NCBI GenBank assembly: GCA_964569295.1
Contig: CAZMVU010000020.1
Location: 1-39,194 of the forward strand
DNA length: 39,194 nucleotides
Direction of reading: 5' to 3'
From: CAZMVU01 sp964569295
GTDB lineage: Bacteria > Hydrogenedentota > Hydrogenedentia > Hydrogenedentales > JAGMZX01
The notes below the pieces were generated by a model. That model saw only the letters and a program-made list of their open reading frames with translations, was not told the origin of the DNA and did no database searches. This document shows, in pieces, positions 25,061-36,278 of this stretch. A program made the position numbers and the translations under genes. Numbering within the stretch: position 1 is the first letter of the stretch; the number at the start of each line of letters is the position of its first letter.

Positions 25061-25698
25061 ACGCCAAGTTCCCCGTTGCCATGCTTCTTGTCTACACGCC
25101 ATGAACGCCCCGTTTCTTAACACTTTCACAGGGCGTGTCAGTCTCCGGAATATACCATTTTATGAGTAGGAATCCGCACCTCGCCAACCGCTGCACCAGC
25201 GGGCCGCGCATAATACGCAAACGCAGCCCGTCCCCACACCACAACTTTCCGGCGCATGACAGGGCGTAGGTCACCACAGATATAGCGCGAAAAGACGGTG
25301 CATCAAGTGCGCGATAGTGGCCAACACCGGCATTGACCCTGTTCATTCCTTTGGCACGGAACACGATCGCGCAGGGAAGGTTTTACGCCCTGCGCGCTGT
25401 TAGTGCCGTAAAACCGTTATGTGCAACAAAAGACAGCACGATTCCGCGCATCATCGGCAACCTGATGAAGCATAGTGCTTTATCGAGTGTGCAAACGGCG
25501 GCGCATGGGAGGCCGGTTGCCCCAACCGCTTTCTTGAGATCATACGTGGTGTTTTGGCTCGCGGGTACGCTCGCCCTCCCTGGTACGATCGCGCTCCGTG
25601 TAGACCAGAAGCGGCGTTTTCTTTGGGGCCAACAGCCTGTGCCATACCCGCCTGGGCCGCAGGCCCCGGTAGCCTTGGCGGCGTGTTAAGGACGACAA

Positions 25699-25715
25699 GT
25701 TATGGGGTGCATAAC
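25699..25715. promoter_or_regulatory. perfect dyad GTTATG-N5-CATAAC, operator-like
   Basis: A 6-bp perfect inverted repeat around GGGTG, upstream of actA. Its outer halves (TTAT...ATAA) resemble those of the dyad 39 bases further downstream, so the two could bind one dimeric regulator. No regulator family is identified. Confidence 0.3.
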
Positions 25716-25753
25716 AAAAGATTAGCCATGCTGAGAGCCTGTCAAGAAAGCGG

Positions 25754-25770
25754 TTATACACAATGTATAA
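25754..25770. promoter_or_regulatory. perfect dyad TTATACA-CAA-TGTATAA, operator-like
   Basis: A 7-bp perfect inverted repeat with a three-base centre, AT-rich in a GC-rich region, 214 bases before actA. It is in the right place for a transcription-factor site controlling the respiratory operon. It also contains TATAAG and TTATAC, which could serve as -10 elements. Confidence 0.35.
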
Positions 25771-25983
25771 GCGGGGGATGTGCTCGGGACGCCGTCGAAT
25801 GCGCGCGGTTCACTTCGCCGGCGGCTGGAATAACCGCCGGAAAAGCCGTGTTTAGGGGCGACAAGGAAGCAGTGCGAATACGCGCGAGGCTTCTGCTTTC
25901 TTCACGAACTTCTCAGGTGAGAATCGTGGGGCATGCTTTTCTTTTCCTCACTTTCCCGGCGTGTGCATTCGTAAGGAAAGGCC

Positions 25984-26646
25984 GTGCATGTGGCACAGGT
26001 ATTCAATGAAAGCGTCAACACGATCACGCGGGTGAGCCTCGTCACTGTTCTTCTGGTAGTCACGGTAGGCGGCGGCCTGGCGGTAGCCGTCTACCGTTCC
26101 TCTTTTTTGACCCAGGTCAATGTGGCGAAAGATCAGCCCATCCCGTTCAGTCACCAGCGCCATGTGGCAGGCAATGGGTTGGATTGCCGGTTCTGCCACA
26201 CGACGGTCGAGCATAGCGGGTTCGCCGGTATTCCACCTACGGAAACCTGTATGGGCTGCCATTCACAGGTGCTGCCCGACTCCGAGATGCTGGCGCCGGT
26301 GCGCCAGAGCTGGGAGACGGATGTGCCGATTCAATGGACCCGCGTAAACGACATGCCGGATTTTACCTACTTCAGCCATGAAATCCATATCGCGAAGGGG
26401 GTCGGTTGTACGACCTGCCACGGGCCGGTGGATGAAATGCCGCTGACCTGGAAAGCCGAAACCTTCCACATGGCGTGGTGTCTTGAATGCCACCGCGCGC
26501 CGGAAAAGTTCGTCCGGCCCAAGGACAAGGTGTTCGATGTCGGCTGGACCCCGCCCAAAGACCAAATCGCCCAGGGCAAGCGTCTGGTCGCGGAATACGA
26601 CATCAAGACCCATCAACTAACGGACTGCTCGGTGTGTCACCGGTAG
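25984..26646 (+). CDS. actA: ACIII subunit ActA, pentahaem cytochrome c
   Basis: 220 residues with one N-terminal membrane span (about 17-38) and a periplasmic domain with five CxxCH haem sites: CRFCH, CMGCH, CTTCH, CLECH and CSVCH, the last at the very end. This is the pattern of ActA of alternative complex III, which passes electrons from quinol oxidation in ActB/C toward ActE. The start is GTG at 25984 with AAGGA six bases upstream. It heads the operon; actB follows after 127 bases. Confidence 0.92.
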   Translation: MHVAQVFNESVNTITRVSLVTVLLVVTVGGGLAVAVYRSSFLTQVNVAKDQPIPFSHQRHVAGNGLDCRFCHTTVEHSGFAGIPPTETCMGCHSQVLPDSEMLAPVRQSWETDVPIQWTRVNDMPDFTYFSHEIHIAKGVGCTTCHGPVDEMPLTWKAETFHMAWCLECHRAPEKFVRPKDKVFDVGWTPPKDQIAQGKRLVAEYDIKTHQLTDCSVCHR

Positions 26647-26773
26647 GCGCGCGGTGGCTGGGTTTCCAGAATCCCGCGCCTGACCGTGCGCACCGTTGCG
26701 CCGAGGTTAGTGTGCAGACATACGAACAGCGTTCCCAGGCGTCACGCGGACAGGAACGGGCGGAACAAGCGTT

Positions 26774-29857
<3,084 letters not shown>

Positions 29858-29912
29858 AACCAGATGCAGCGGGACCGGCAGCACGCAACGGAGTGGAGTG
29901 GTACAGGAAACT

Positions 29913-31292
29913 ATGAGTGACGCGAAGGGATTGCCAGCAGCGCTACAGCCTGTGGGGCCGCTTATGGGCGGCAGCCACGACTACGAGAGCATCACGGCAT
30001 CCGTCGCCGATATCGTACTCGAGCGCCCGCAGCCGAAAATCTGGTGGCCCTTGTTTTTCCTGAGCGCGGCCTTGCTCGGCGTGCTCACGGTTTCCACCGG
30101 CTGGCTCTTCTGGGAAGGTATCGGCGTGTGGGGGGTGAACCACCCGGTCGGCTGGGGCTTCGCCATCGTGAACCTGGTCTGGTGGATCGGCATTGGCCAT
30201 GCGGGCACGCTGATCTCTGCCATTCTGCACTTGTTCGAGCAGAGCTGGCGTACAGCTATCAACCGTTTTGCCGAGGCCATGACGCTCTTCGCCGTTTCCT
30301 GCGCCGGGCTCTTTCCGTTGTTGCACGTGGGCCGGCCGTGGGTCATTTTCTTCATTCTCCCCTACCTGAACACCATGGCCCTCTGGCCCCAGTTCCGCAG
30401 CCCGCTGCTGTGGGACGTGTTCGCCATTTCGACCTACGCCACGGTGTCGCTCCTGTTCTGGTTTACCGGCCTGCTGCCCGATCTCGCCACCTTGCGCGAC
30501 CGGTCGAAAGGGCTGCCCCGCATTGTCTACGGTATCTTCGCCATGGGCTGGCGCGGGAGCGCGCGGCACTGGTACCGCTATGAAATGGCCTACCTGTTGT
30601 TCGCCGGCCTGAGCACGCCGCTGGTGGTCTCGGTACACTCGATCGTGTCGCTGGACTTCGCGGCCGGCATCGTACCGGGATGGCACGCGACGATCTTCCC
30701 GCCGTATTTCGTGGCGGGCGCCATCTACTCGGGTTTCGCCATGGTGCTCACCATTCTGATTCCCGTGCGTAAGCTGTACGGCCTCGAGGATTTCATCACA
30801 CTGCGCCACCTCGATCTCATGGCCAAGGTCATGCTGGCCACCGGTCTCATCGTGCTGTTCGGTTATGGGTCGGAATTGTTCTATGGCCTGCTCTACGCCG
30901 GCAGCGAATACGAAACGTTCATGATGTGGAACCGCATGACCGGCCCCTATGGTTGGGCCTATACCATGCTCATCGTGTGCAACGGCGTCTTTCTGCAGTT
31001 TCTGTGGAGCAAGCGCATCCGCACGACCCCGGTGATTCTCTTCGGGTTGTCCATCGTGGTGAATATCGGCATGTGGCTCGAGCGCTACGTCATCGTGGTG
31101 GTGAGCCTCACCCGCGATTACCTGCCGTCTTCCTGGGGCGCCTACGACGCGACCCTGTTTGACTGGGCGGCCTACCTCGGATCTATCGGGCTGTTCCTGT
31201 TCATGATCTGTCTGTTCGTGCGGTTCCTGCCGATGATCAACATTTTCGAGATGCGCCACCTCAAGCACCACCTCGAGCACGACGCGCCCTAA
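29913..31292 (+). CDS. actC: ACIII subunit ActC, NrfD-like quinol-binding membrane protein
   Basis: 459 residues with about ten membrane spans, NrfD/PsrC fold. Conserved signs are WWIGIGHAGTLISAILHL near residue 90, the likely quinol-site region, and a RGSARHWYRYE segment in a loop. In ACIII it receives quinol electrons for the Fe-S chain in ActB and may move protons. The start MSDAKGLPAAL at 29913 has AGGAA just upstream; the frame is open further 5' inside actB, but that part is not family-like. actD follows after 18 bases. Confidence 0.93.
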   Translation: MSDAKGLPAALQPVGPLMGGSHDYESITASVADIVLERPQPKIWWPLFFLSAALLGVLTVSTGWLFWEGIGVWGVNHPVGWGFAIVNLVWWIGIGHAGTLISAILHLFEQSWRTAINRFAEAMTLFAVSCAGLFPLLHVGRPWVIFFILPYLNTMALWPQFRSPLLWDVFAISTYATVSLLFWFTGLLPDLATLRDRSKGLPRIVYGIFAMGWRGSARHWYRYEMAYLLFAGLSTPLVVSVHSIVSLDFAAGIVPGWHATIFPPYFVAGAIYSGFAMVLTILIPVRKLYGLEDFITLRHLDLMAKVMLATGLIVLFGYGSELFYGLLYAGSEYETFMMWNRMTGPYGWAYTMLIVCNGVFLQFLWSKRIRTTPVILFGLSIVVNIGMWLERYVIVVVSLTRDYLPSSWGAYDATLFDWAAYLGSIGLFLFMICLFVRFLPMINIFEMRHLKHHLEHDAP

Positions 31293-31310
31293 ACACGGAG
31301 ACGAGCGAAC

Positions 31311-31865
31311 ATGAGCGATGCGAGCGATAAGAAAACCCAGGTATACGGGGTCATCGCCGAGTTCGAAGCGCCGGAGCCCCTCCTGCACGCGGCCCGAAGA
31401 GCCTACAAGGACGGCTATCGTGCGATGGACGCCTACTCGCCGTTTCCTATCGAGGGGATGGGCGAGGTTATCGGTATGAAATCCACCGGCATTCCGCCGC
31501 TCGTGTTTGCCGGCGGTGTTGCCGGCGCACTGGGCGGGTTCGCCATGCAGCACTTCGCCTCAGTCATCCACTACCCCTATGACATCGGGGGTAAACCTTT
31601 TTTCAGTTGGCCGGCGTTCATCCCGATCACCTTCGAGTTGATGGTGCTGCTGGCCGCGTTTGCCTGCTTTTTCGGCTTACTGGGGTTGTGCGGTTTACCC
31701 CGGCCGCACCACCCGATTTTCAACGCGAAGAACTTCGATCGTGCTTCGACGGACCGCTTTTTCCTCTGTATCGAATGCCGCGATCGCCAGTACGATGCCG
31801 CCGGCACACGCGCTTTTCTCGAGCAGTTCGGGCCGGTGCAGGTTTCGGAAGTAATGGACGGGTAG
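31311..31865 (+). CDS. actD: ACIII subunit ActD (DUF3341)
   Basis: 184 residues with two membrane spans (about 61-82 and 100-123) after an N-terminal cytosolic domain starting YGVIAEFEAPEPLLHAA. The pattern YDIGGKPFFSWPAFIPITFE between the spans is the family hallmark. Role in ACIII is structural, anchoring the peripheral subunits. Starts with ATG after a GGAGACGAGC sequence, 18 bases from actC. Confidence 0.93.
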   Translation: MSDASDKKTQVYGVIAEFEAPEPLLHAARRAYKDGYRAMDAYSPFPIEGMGEVIGMKSTGIPPLVFAGGVAGALGGFAMQHFASVIHYPYDIGGKPFFSWPAFIPITFELMVLLAAFACFFGLLGLCGLPRPHHPIFNAKNFDRASTDRFFLCIECRDRQYDAAGTRAFLEQFGPVQVSEVMDG

Positions 31866-31966
31866 CGCCCGCGGGCTGGAGAAATGCCCCATGAGACAAG
31901 CAAGACCATGTAGAACGTGCCTCCTCGCGCGGAGCGAAACCGGGTTTGTGGGCAGATAGGCGCATC

Positions 31967-32692
31967 ATGAAACGAACCAGCATAACCATACGATGGAGAA
32001 TGCCCCTCGCGGCGCTCGTGCTCGCGCTGGCACTGGCCGGGTGCCACCTCGATATGTGGAATCAGCCGCGCCACGAAAGCCTCGAGAAATCCGACTTCTT
32101 CAGCGACAAGCTGTCCGCCCGGCCGGCCCCGGAAGGGCGCGTGGCCTATGCGGGGAAACTGCGCGCGTGGGCGCACCCGCTTTATGCCGGCCTGACCGGT
32201 TCCGAGACGGTGCCCGGTGTGCTCGATGAGGCGTTCTATACCGGCAAGGTGAATGGAAACCTCGTCACGGACAACTACTTCGAGGTCAGCCAGGCCCTCC
32301 TCGAGCGGGGCAAGGAGCGTTTCGAGATTACCTGCCTGCCGTGTCATGGCCCGTTGGGCAATGGTCAGGGCTTTATCCCGGCGCGTGGGTTTCCGAACCC
32401 GCCCACCTACCACCAGGATCGCCTGCGCACGGCCGAAGACGGGCACTTCTTCGATGTCATGACCAACGGCTTTGGCCGCATGTACAGCTATGCGTCGCGG
32501 CAGTTGCCGGAAGACCGCTGGGCGATTGTCGCCTACATACGCGCGTTACAGCTCAGCCAGCACGTGGACCCCGAGAAACTGCCCACCACAGCGCGCAGGG
32601 AAGTCCGCGCGGCCGTCAACCGCCAGGAGCATGCCGGCGAAGCCACGGATCCCAACACCAGCGAGGCTGCCGGCCATGGCGCACATGAGTAA
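31967..32692 (+). CDS. actE: ACIII subunit ActE, mono-haem cytochrome c lipoprotein
   Basis: 241 residues. A lipoprotein signal ends in LALAGC, so Cys25 should be lipidated and the protein tethered to the periplasmic face. One CxxCH (CLPCH) lies near residue 124, with a probable Met ligand in the MYSYASRQL block. It is the exit cytochrome that would feed the caa3 oxidase. A 101-base gap precedes it, the only loose spacing after actB; its 3' end overlaps actF by 17 bases. Confidence 0.92.
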   Translation: MKRTSITIRWRMPLAALVLALALAGCHLDMWNQPRHESLEKSDFFSDKLSARPAPEGRVAYAGKLRAWAHPLYAGLTGSETVPGVLDEAFYTGKVNGNLVTDNYFEVSQALLERGKERFEITCLPCHGPLGNGQGFIPARGFPNPPTYHQDRLRTAEDGHFFDVMTNGFGRMYSYASRQLPEDRWAIVAYIRALQLSQHVDPEKLPTTARREVRAAVNRQEHAGEATDPNTSEAAGHGAHE

Positions 32693-33887
32693 CGATTTAC
32701 GCGAGCGCATCGACAATGTACGCATCAAAGCGTTGGCATTGGGCGTGTTGGGCGTGTTGGTCACGCTCCCGGCGCTCCTATTCACGCGAGAGCTCTTCTT
32801 CGGGGCGTGGCTGGTGGCGTTTATCTTCGTGTTCATGTTTGCTGCGGGCGGGCTGGCCACGGTCTTGCTGCGCCACCTGGCGGGCGGCGCGTGGTCGGTC
32901 ATTCTTCAGCGGATTTCGGAAGCGGCTGCACGCACACTGTGGATGTTCGTGCCCGTGTTCGCACTCATCTTCTACTTTGCGCACGATGTTCTCTACCCGT
33001 GGACTGTCGCGGGCTACGTCGCCGGGCATACGGTGGTGCAGGCGAAAGAATCCTATTTGAACATGCCCTTCTTCTGGCTGCGGTTCGCCGGCTTTTTCAT
33101 GATCTGGCTGGGTCTCACGGGCTTCTACAGCCATTTTTCCAAGAAGCTCGATGAAACGGAAGATGCGCGCTACGCGATTTGGATGCAACGCCTGAGTGCG
33201 CCGGCCCTTATCCTGTTCTTTGTCACCATGACTCTTGCCGCGACGGACTGGGGTATGTCGCTCGAGCCCACTTGGTACAGCACAATTTACGGCCCCCTGT
33301 GGATCGTGAGCCAGGGACTCTCTCTGCTCGCGCTCGCCATCATCGTCCTCACCAGCGTGGATCACGAGCCGCCGGTGGCCGGCAATGTGCACGCCAAGAT
33401 CTACATAAACATCGGCAACATGTTCCTGGCGTTCGTGGTGCTGTGGAGCTATTTCAGCTTTTCCCAGTTCCTCATCGTGTGGTCGGGCAACCTGCCCGAA
33501 GAAATCAGTTGGTACCTGCGCCGTTCGGAAGGCGGGCTCGTGACAATCAGTTTCCTGCTGGCGTTGTTTCACTTTCTTGTGCCCATGCTGCTTCTGCTCT
33601 ACCGGCGCACGAAAGGCGGTGTTATTCCCCTTCGGCGGCTCGCCTGCGCCGTCATCGTGATGCGTTTCATCGACATTTACTGGAACATTGTCCCGTCGTT
33701 CGAGGGTTACGCAAACCGCATCGGCTGGGGAATGACATTCTTCGCCATGGCCGCAGCCATCGGACTGGGCGGTATCTGGCTGTGGTACTTCCTGCACTTG
33801 CTCGCGCAACGCCCGCTCGTCCCCGAGCACGACCCGCGCGCACGCATCCTGCTGGCGAAAGAAAAGGAGGCCGCTTCCCATGCCTGA
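32676..33887 (+). CDS. actF: ACIII subunit ActF, membrane protein
   Basis: 403 residues with about ten membrane spans, a paralogue of ActC in the NrfD-like fold (quinol:cytochrome c oxidoreductase second membrane subunit). Recognised by TLAATDWGMSLEPTWYSTIYG and WSYFSFSQFLIVWSGNLPEE, which are highly conserved in ActF. The start at 32676 is chosen for GAGG nine bases upstream; ATG 32685 is an alternative. Overlaps actE upstream by 17 bases and the next gene by eight, so the set is strongly coupled. Confidence 0.93.
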   Translation: MAHMSNDLRERIDNVRIKALALGVLGVLVTLPALLFTRELFFGAWLVAFIFVFMFAAGGLATVLLRHLAGGAWSVILQRISEAAARTLWMFVPVFALIFYFAHDVLYPWTVAGYVAGHTVVQAKESYLNMPFFWLRFAGFFMIWLGLTGFYSHFSKKLDETEDARYAIWMQRLSAPALILFFVTMTLAATDWGMSLEPTWYSTIYGPLWIVSQGLSLLALAIIVLTSVDHEPPVAGNVHAKIYINIGNMFLAFVVLWSYFSFSQFLIVWSGNLPEEISWYLRRSEGGLVTISFLLALFHFLVPMLLLLYRRTKGGVIPLRRLACAVIVMRFIDIYWNIVPSFEGYANRIGWGMTFFAMAAAIGLGGIWLWYFLHLLAQRPLVPEHDPRARILLAKEKEAASHA

Positions 33888-34311
33888 GGAATTCAACGGC
33901 CCGCAAGAAGGTTATGAAAAGACAGATGCCAACGCAGGCGTTTTTGTTGCCTTCGGTGTTGTTATGGCGCTGCTTATCATAGGCGCCCTGCTGATAACCT
34001 TCGGTTTCCTGCGCGCCATGGAAGATCGCGACACGCTTACCGCTGGCAAGGGGCAGAACACGGCAGCCGGGCTGTCCCGGCACACCATCGAGCGCGGCGC
34101 GGAACTGGAGCCGGCGCCGGAAGCCGAACGCAAAGCGCTCACCGCGCCGGCTTTCGAACGCCTCGATTCGTATGGCGTCGTCTCGGAAACGCCCCGGCGC
34201 GTGCACATCCCCGTCGACAAGGCCATCGACCTTATCGCGGCCGGCCAGGCGCCTTACAAGATGCGGACGGCGGGGGATGCGCAATCACCCGAGCAATCGG
34301 ACACCCGCTAA
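33880..34311 (+). CDS. small single-span protein of ACIII-caa3 operons, unknown function
   Basis: 143 residues: a short N-terminal tail, one membrane span (about 20-44), then a hydrophilic periplasmic domain ending YGVVSETPRRVHIPVDKAID near residues 98-117. A segment like this, usually with RIPIDRAMELL, is found in small proteins beside SCO and caa3 genes in many bacteria, so it is probably an oxidase assembly or electron-transfer accessory; that is inference. No haem or metal motif, no Cys. Overlaps actF by eight bases and is followed by sco after 19. Confidence 0.85.
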   Translation: MPEEFNGPQEGYEKTDANAGVFVAFGVVMALLIIGALLITFGFLRAMEDRDTLTAGKGQNTAAGLSRHTIERGAELEPAPEAERKALTAPAFERLDSYGVVSETPRRVHIPVDKAIDLIAAGQAPYKMRTAGDAQSPEQSDTR

Positions 34312-34330
34312 GGACACCAAAGGATAGATT

Positions 34331-35311
34331 ATGCGGCTTACTACCCACGCAAACCGCGCCGGTTCCCCGGCAGATCGTGGCCGCGGCCCGGGCTTGGCGC
34401 TCGGTGCGTTGCTGCTGGCTGCCGCCATACTCGCCCCCGCACCCGCCATGGGCCAGGCCGGGGGCACCACGTCGAACTCGGTCAACTTCGATCCGGTCTC
34501 GTTCACGGGCCCGGACCCGAAAGAGCGTTTTCAAGACATCAAGATCGTGCAGCAAATCGACAGTCAGGTGCCGCTCGATCTGACCTTCGAGAACGAAAAG
34601 GGGGAGCAGGTAACCCTGGGTGCGTTTATGGGCGACAAGCCGGTTGTGTTGGCGCTTGTGTACTATGAGTGCGAGATGCTGTGCAACCGGGTGCTCAATA
34701 CCCTGCGCGACACCCTGGCCAATGACAATCTCGAGCTCGTACTCGGCGACGATTTCGAGGTCGTTACGATCAGTATCGACCCGGAAGAGACGCCCGAGCT
34801 CGCCGCCGCCAAGAAGGCCAATTACATCGCGGATCTCCACAGCGGCGCCCAAGACGGCTGGCACTTCCTCACCGGCGCTGAAATACAGATCGAGGAAGTC
34901 GCCCAGTCCGTGGGCTTTCGCTACTACTATGACGAGAAAAGCGACCAGTTCGCGCATGATGCGGGCATCATTATCCTCACCCCCGGCGGCACGGTATCGA
35001 GCTATTTGCTCGGGCTCGACTACCCGCCCAATAAACTCGAGCCGGCGCTCATCATGGCGTCGAACGGCGCAGTGGGTTCGGTGGTCGAGCGCACGGTAGT
35101 GCTGTTGTGCTTTGGATACGACCCGGAATCCGGCTACGGGTTCAAAGTATTCCTCGCGCTGCGTGCGCTGGGTACGATCGTGTTGGTGGGGTTGCTGAGC
35201 TTCTGGGGGATCATGTTCTGGCGCGGCCGGCGCAAGCCGCACCGGCGTACGCCCGAGCAAGCCGCCGCCCAGGGAACCCACCACGCTTCCCATGAACATA
35301 GCGGGTTCTAG
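34331..35311 (+). CDS. sco: SCO1/SenC-family copper chaperone
   Basis: 326 residues. Signal peptide (about 20-43, ending APAMGQ), periplasmic thioredoxin-like domain and a C-terminal membrane span (about 273-296). The copper ligands are present: CEMLC at Cys114 and Cys118 and His209 in FAHDAG. It would deliver copper to CuA of oxidase subunit II, encoded next. SCO with a C-terminal anchor is typical of ACIII-caa3 operons. The start has AAAGGA six bases upstream. Confidence 0.93.
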   Translation: MRLTTHANRAGSPADRGRGPGLALGALLLAAAILAPAPAMGQAGGTTSNSVNFDPVSFTGPDPKERFQDIKIVQQIDSQVPLDLTFENEKGEQVTLGAFMGDKPVVLALVYYECEMLCNRVLNTLRDTLANDNLELVLGDDFEVVTISIDPEETPELAAAKKANYIADLHSGAQDGWHFLTGAEIQIEEVAQSVGFRYYYDEKSDQFAHDAGIIILTPGGTVSSYLLGLDYPPNKLEPALIMASNGAVGSVVERTVVLLCFGYDPESGYGFKVFLALRALGTIVLVGLLSFWGIMFWRGRRKPHRRTPEQAAAQGTHHASHEHSGF

Positions 35312-35338
35312 AGGCGAGACCAAGAGGTATTCAGGGGC

Positions 35339-36265
35339 ATGACCTTCCAAGTATTTCCAGAAGCCGCGTCCACTTACGCGGCGCGTGTGGACCCGCTCTT
35401 CTATTTCCTCACCGCTTTTGTGCTCGCCTTCACGGTGATCGTGCTGGCCGTGGTGGTCTACCTGGGCATCAAGTACCGGAAGAAAGACGGCGAAAACCGC
35501 CGGTCCTACCACCCGAACGCGTTCAAGCTCGAGGTCGCCTGGACTATCGTGCTGGTCATTATCGCCATGTGCATCTTCGTGTGGGGCGCCGGGCTCTTTT
35601 ACGATGCGTACAACGTGCCCGACGACCCCATCGAGATCAAAGTGGTTGGCAAACAGTGGATGTGGAAGATACGCCATGAGAATGGCAAGCGCGAAGTCAA
35701 CACGCTGCACGTGCCGGTGAACCAGCCGGTCAAGCTCACCATGACCTCGCAGGACGTCATCCACAGCTTCTTCGTCCCCGCGTTCCGCCTCAAGCAGGAT
35801 GTGCTCCCCGCGCGCTACACCACGCTGTGGTTCGAGGCGACCAAGATGGGCGAGTTCAAGCTGTTCTGCGCCGAGTATTGCGGCACCCAACACTCGACCA
35901 TGGTCGGCAAAGTGATCGTGCTCAGCGAGCCGGAATATGCGGACTGGCTGCGCGACAACAAGAACCTGTCACCCGAGCAGCAGGGCGCGCAGTTGTTCGA
36001 GCGGCTGGGGTGCGCCTCGTGCCACCTGGCGGGCGACATGAACCGGGGCCCATCCCTCGTCGGCCTCTACGGCACGCAGCAGACACTCGCCGGCGGCGCC
36101 ACGGTAACGGTGGATGAGGAATACCTGCGCGAGTCCATCGTGAATCCCGGGGCCAAGGTAACCGAAGGCTATCAGGCGCTCATGCCGGCCTACGAAAACC
36201 AGATTGAAGAAGACGACCTGGCCAGCCTGATCGACTATATCAAGGCGCTGCAGTCCGGCGAATAA
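35339..36265 (+). CDS. ctaC: caa3 oxidase subunit II with fused cytochrome c domain
   Basis: 308 residues. Two membrane spans (about 17-41 and 62-84), then a periplasmic cupredoxin domain with the CuA ligands: a His in VIHSFFVPAF and the cluster CAEYCGTQHSTM. A class I cytochrome c domain is fused at the C terminus, with CASCH at 225-229 and the Met ligand in ALMPAYENQ. This fusion defines the caa3 type, allowing direct electron input from ActE or soluble cytochromes. Full length for the class; COX1 follows after 13 bases. Confidence 0.96.
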   Translation: MTFQVFPEAASTYAARVDPLFYFLTAFVLAFTVIVLAVVVYLGIKYRKKDGENRRSYHPNAFKLEVAWTIVLVIIAMCIFVWGAGLFYDAYNVPDDPIEIKVVGKQWMWKIRHENGKREVNTLHVPVNQPVKLTMTSQDVIHSFFVPAFRLKQDVLPARYTTLWFEATKMGEFKLFCAEYCGTQHSTMVGKVIVLSEPEYADWLRDNKNLSPEQQGAQLFERLGCASCHLAGDMNRGPSLVGLYGTQQTLAGGATVTVDEEYLRESIVNPGAKVTEGYQALMPAYENQIEEDDLASLIDYIKALQSGE

Positions 36266-36278
36266 AGGGTGTTGCATT

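Larger units (their letters stand above)
25061..25983. promoter_or_regulatory. long divergent control region between V/A-ATPase and ACIII-caa3 operons
   Basis: 923 bases with no supported gene. It separates the first genes of two large divergent operons and must hold both promoters. Visible elements: the perfect dyad GTTATG-GGGTG-CATAAC at 25699-25715; the perfect dyad TTATACA-CAA-TGTATAA at 25754-25770; and a GC-rich hairpin CCGGCGG / CCGCCGG at 25816-25838 that could attenuate the actA leader. AAGGA at 25974-25978 is the actA ribosome binding site. No -10/-35 pair was convincing. Open frames on both strands here look non-coding. Confidence 0.5.

Noticed and set aside
25092..25364. Possible minus-strand gene of about 90 codons upstream of the ATPase operon
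   Set aside because: No ribosome binding site of note, no family features, and overlap with the start region of the G-type subunit.
25554..26009. Possible plus-strand gene running into actA
   Set aside because: No recognisable domain, biased composition, and it runs out of frame into the well-supported actA start.
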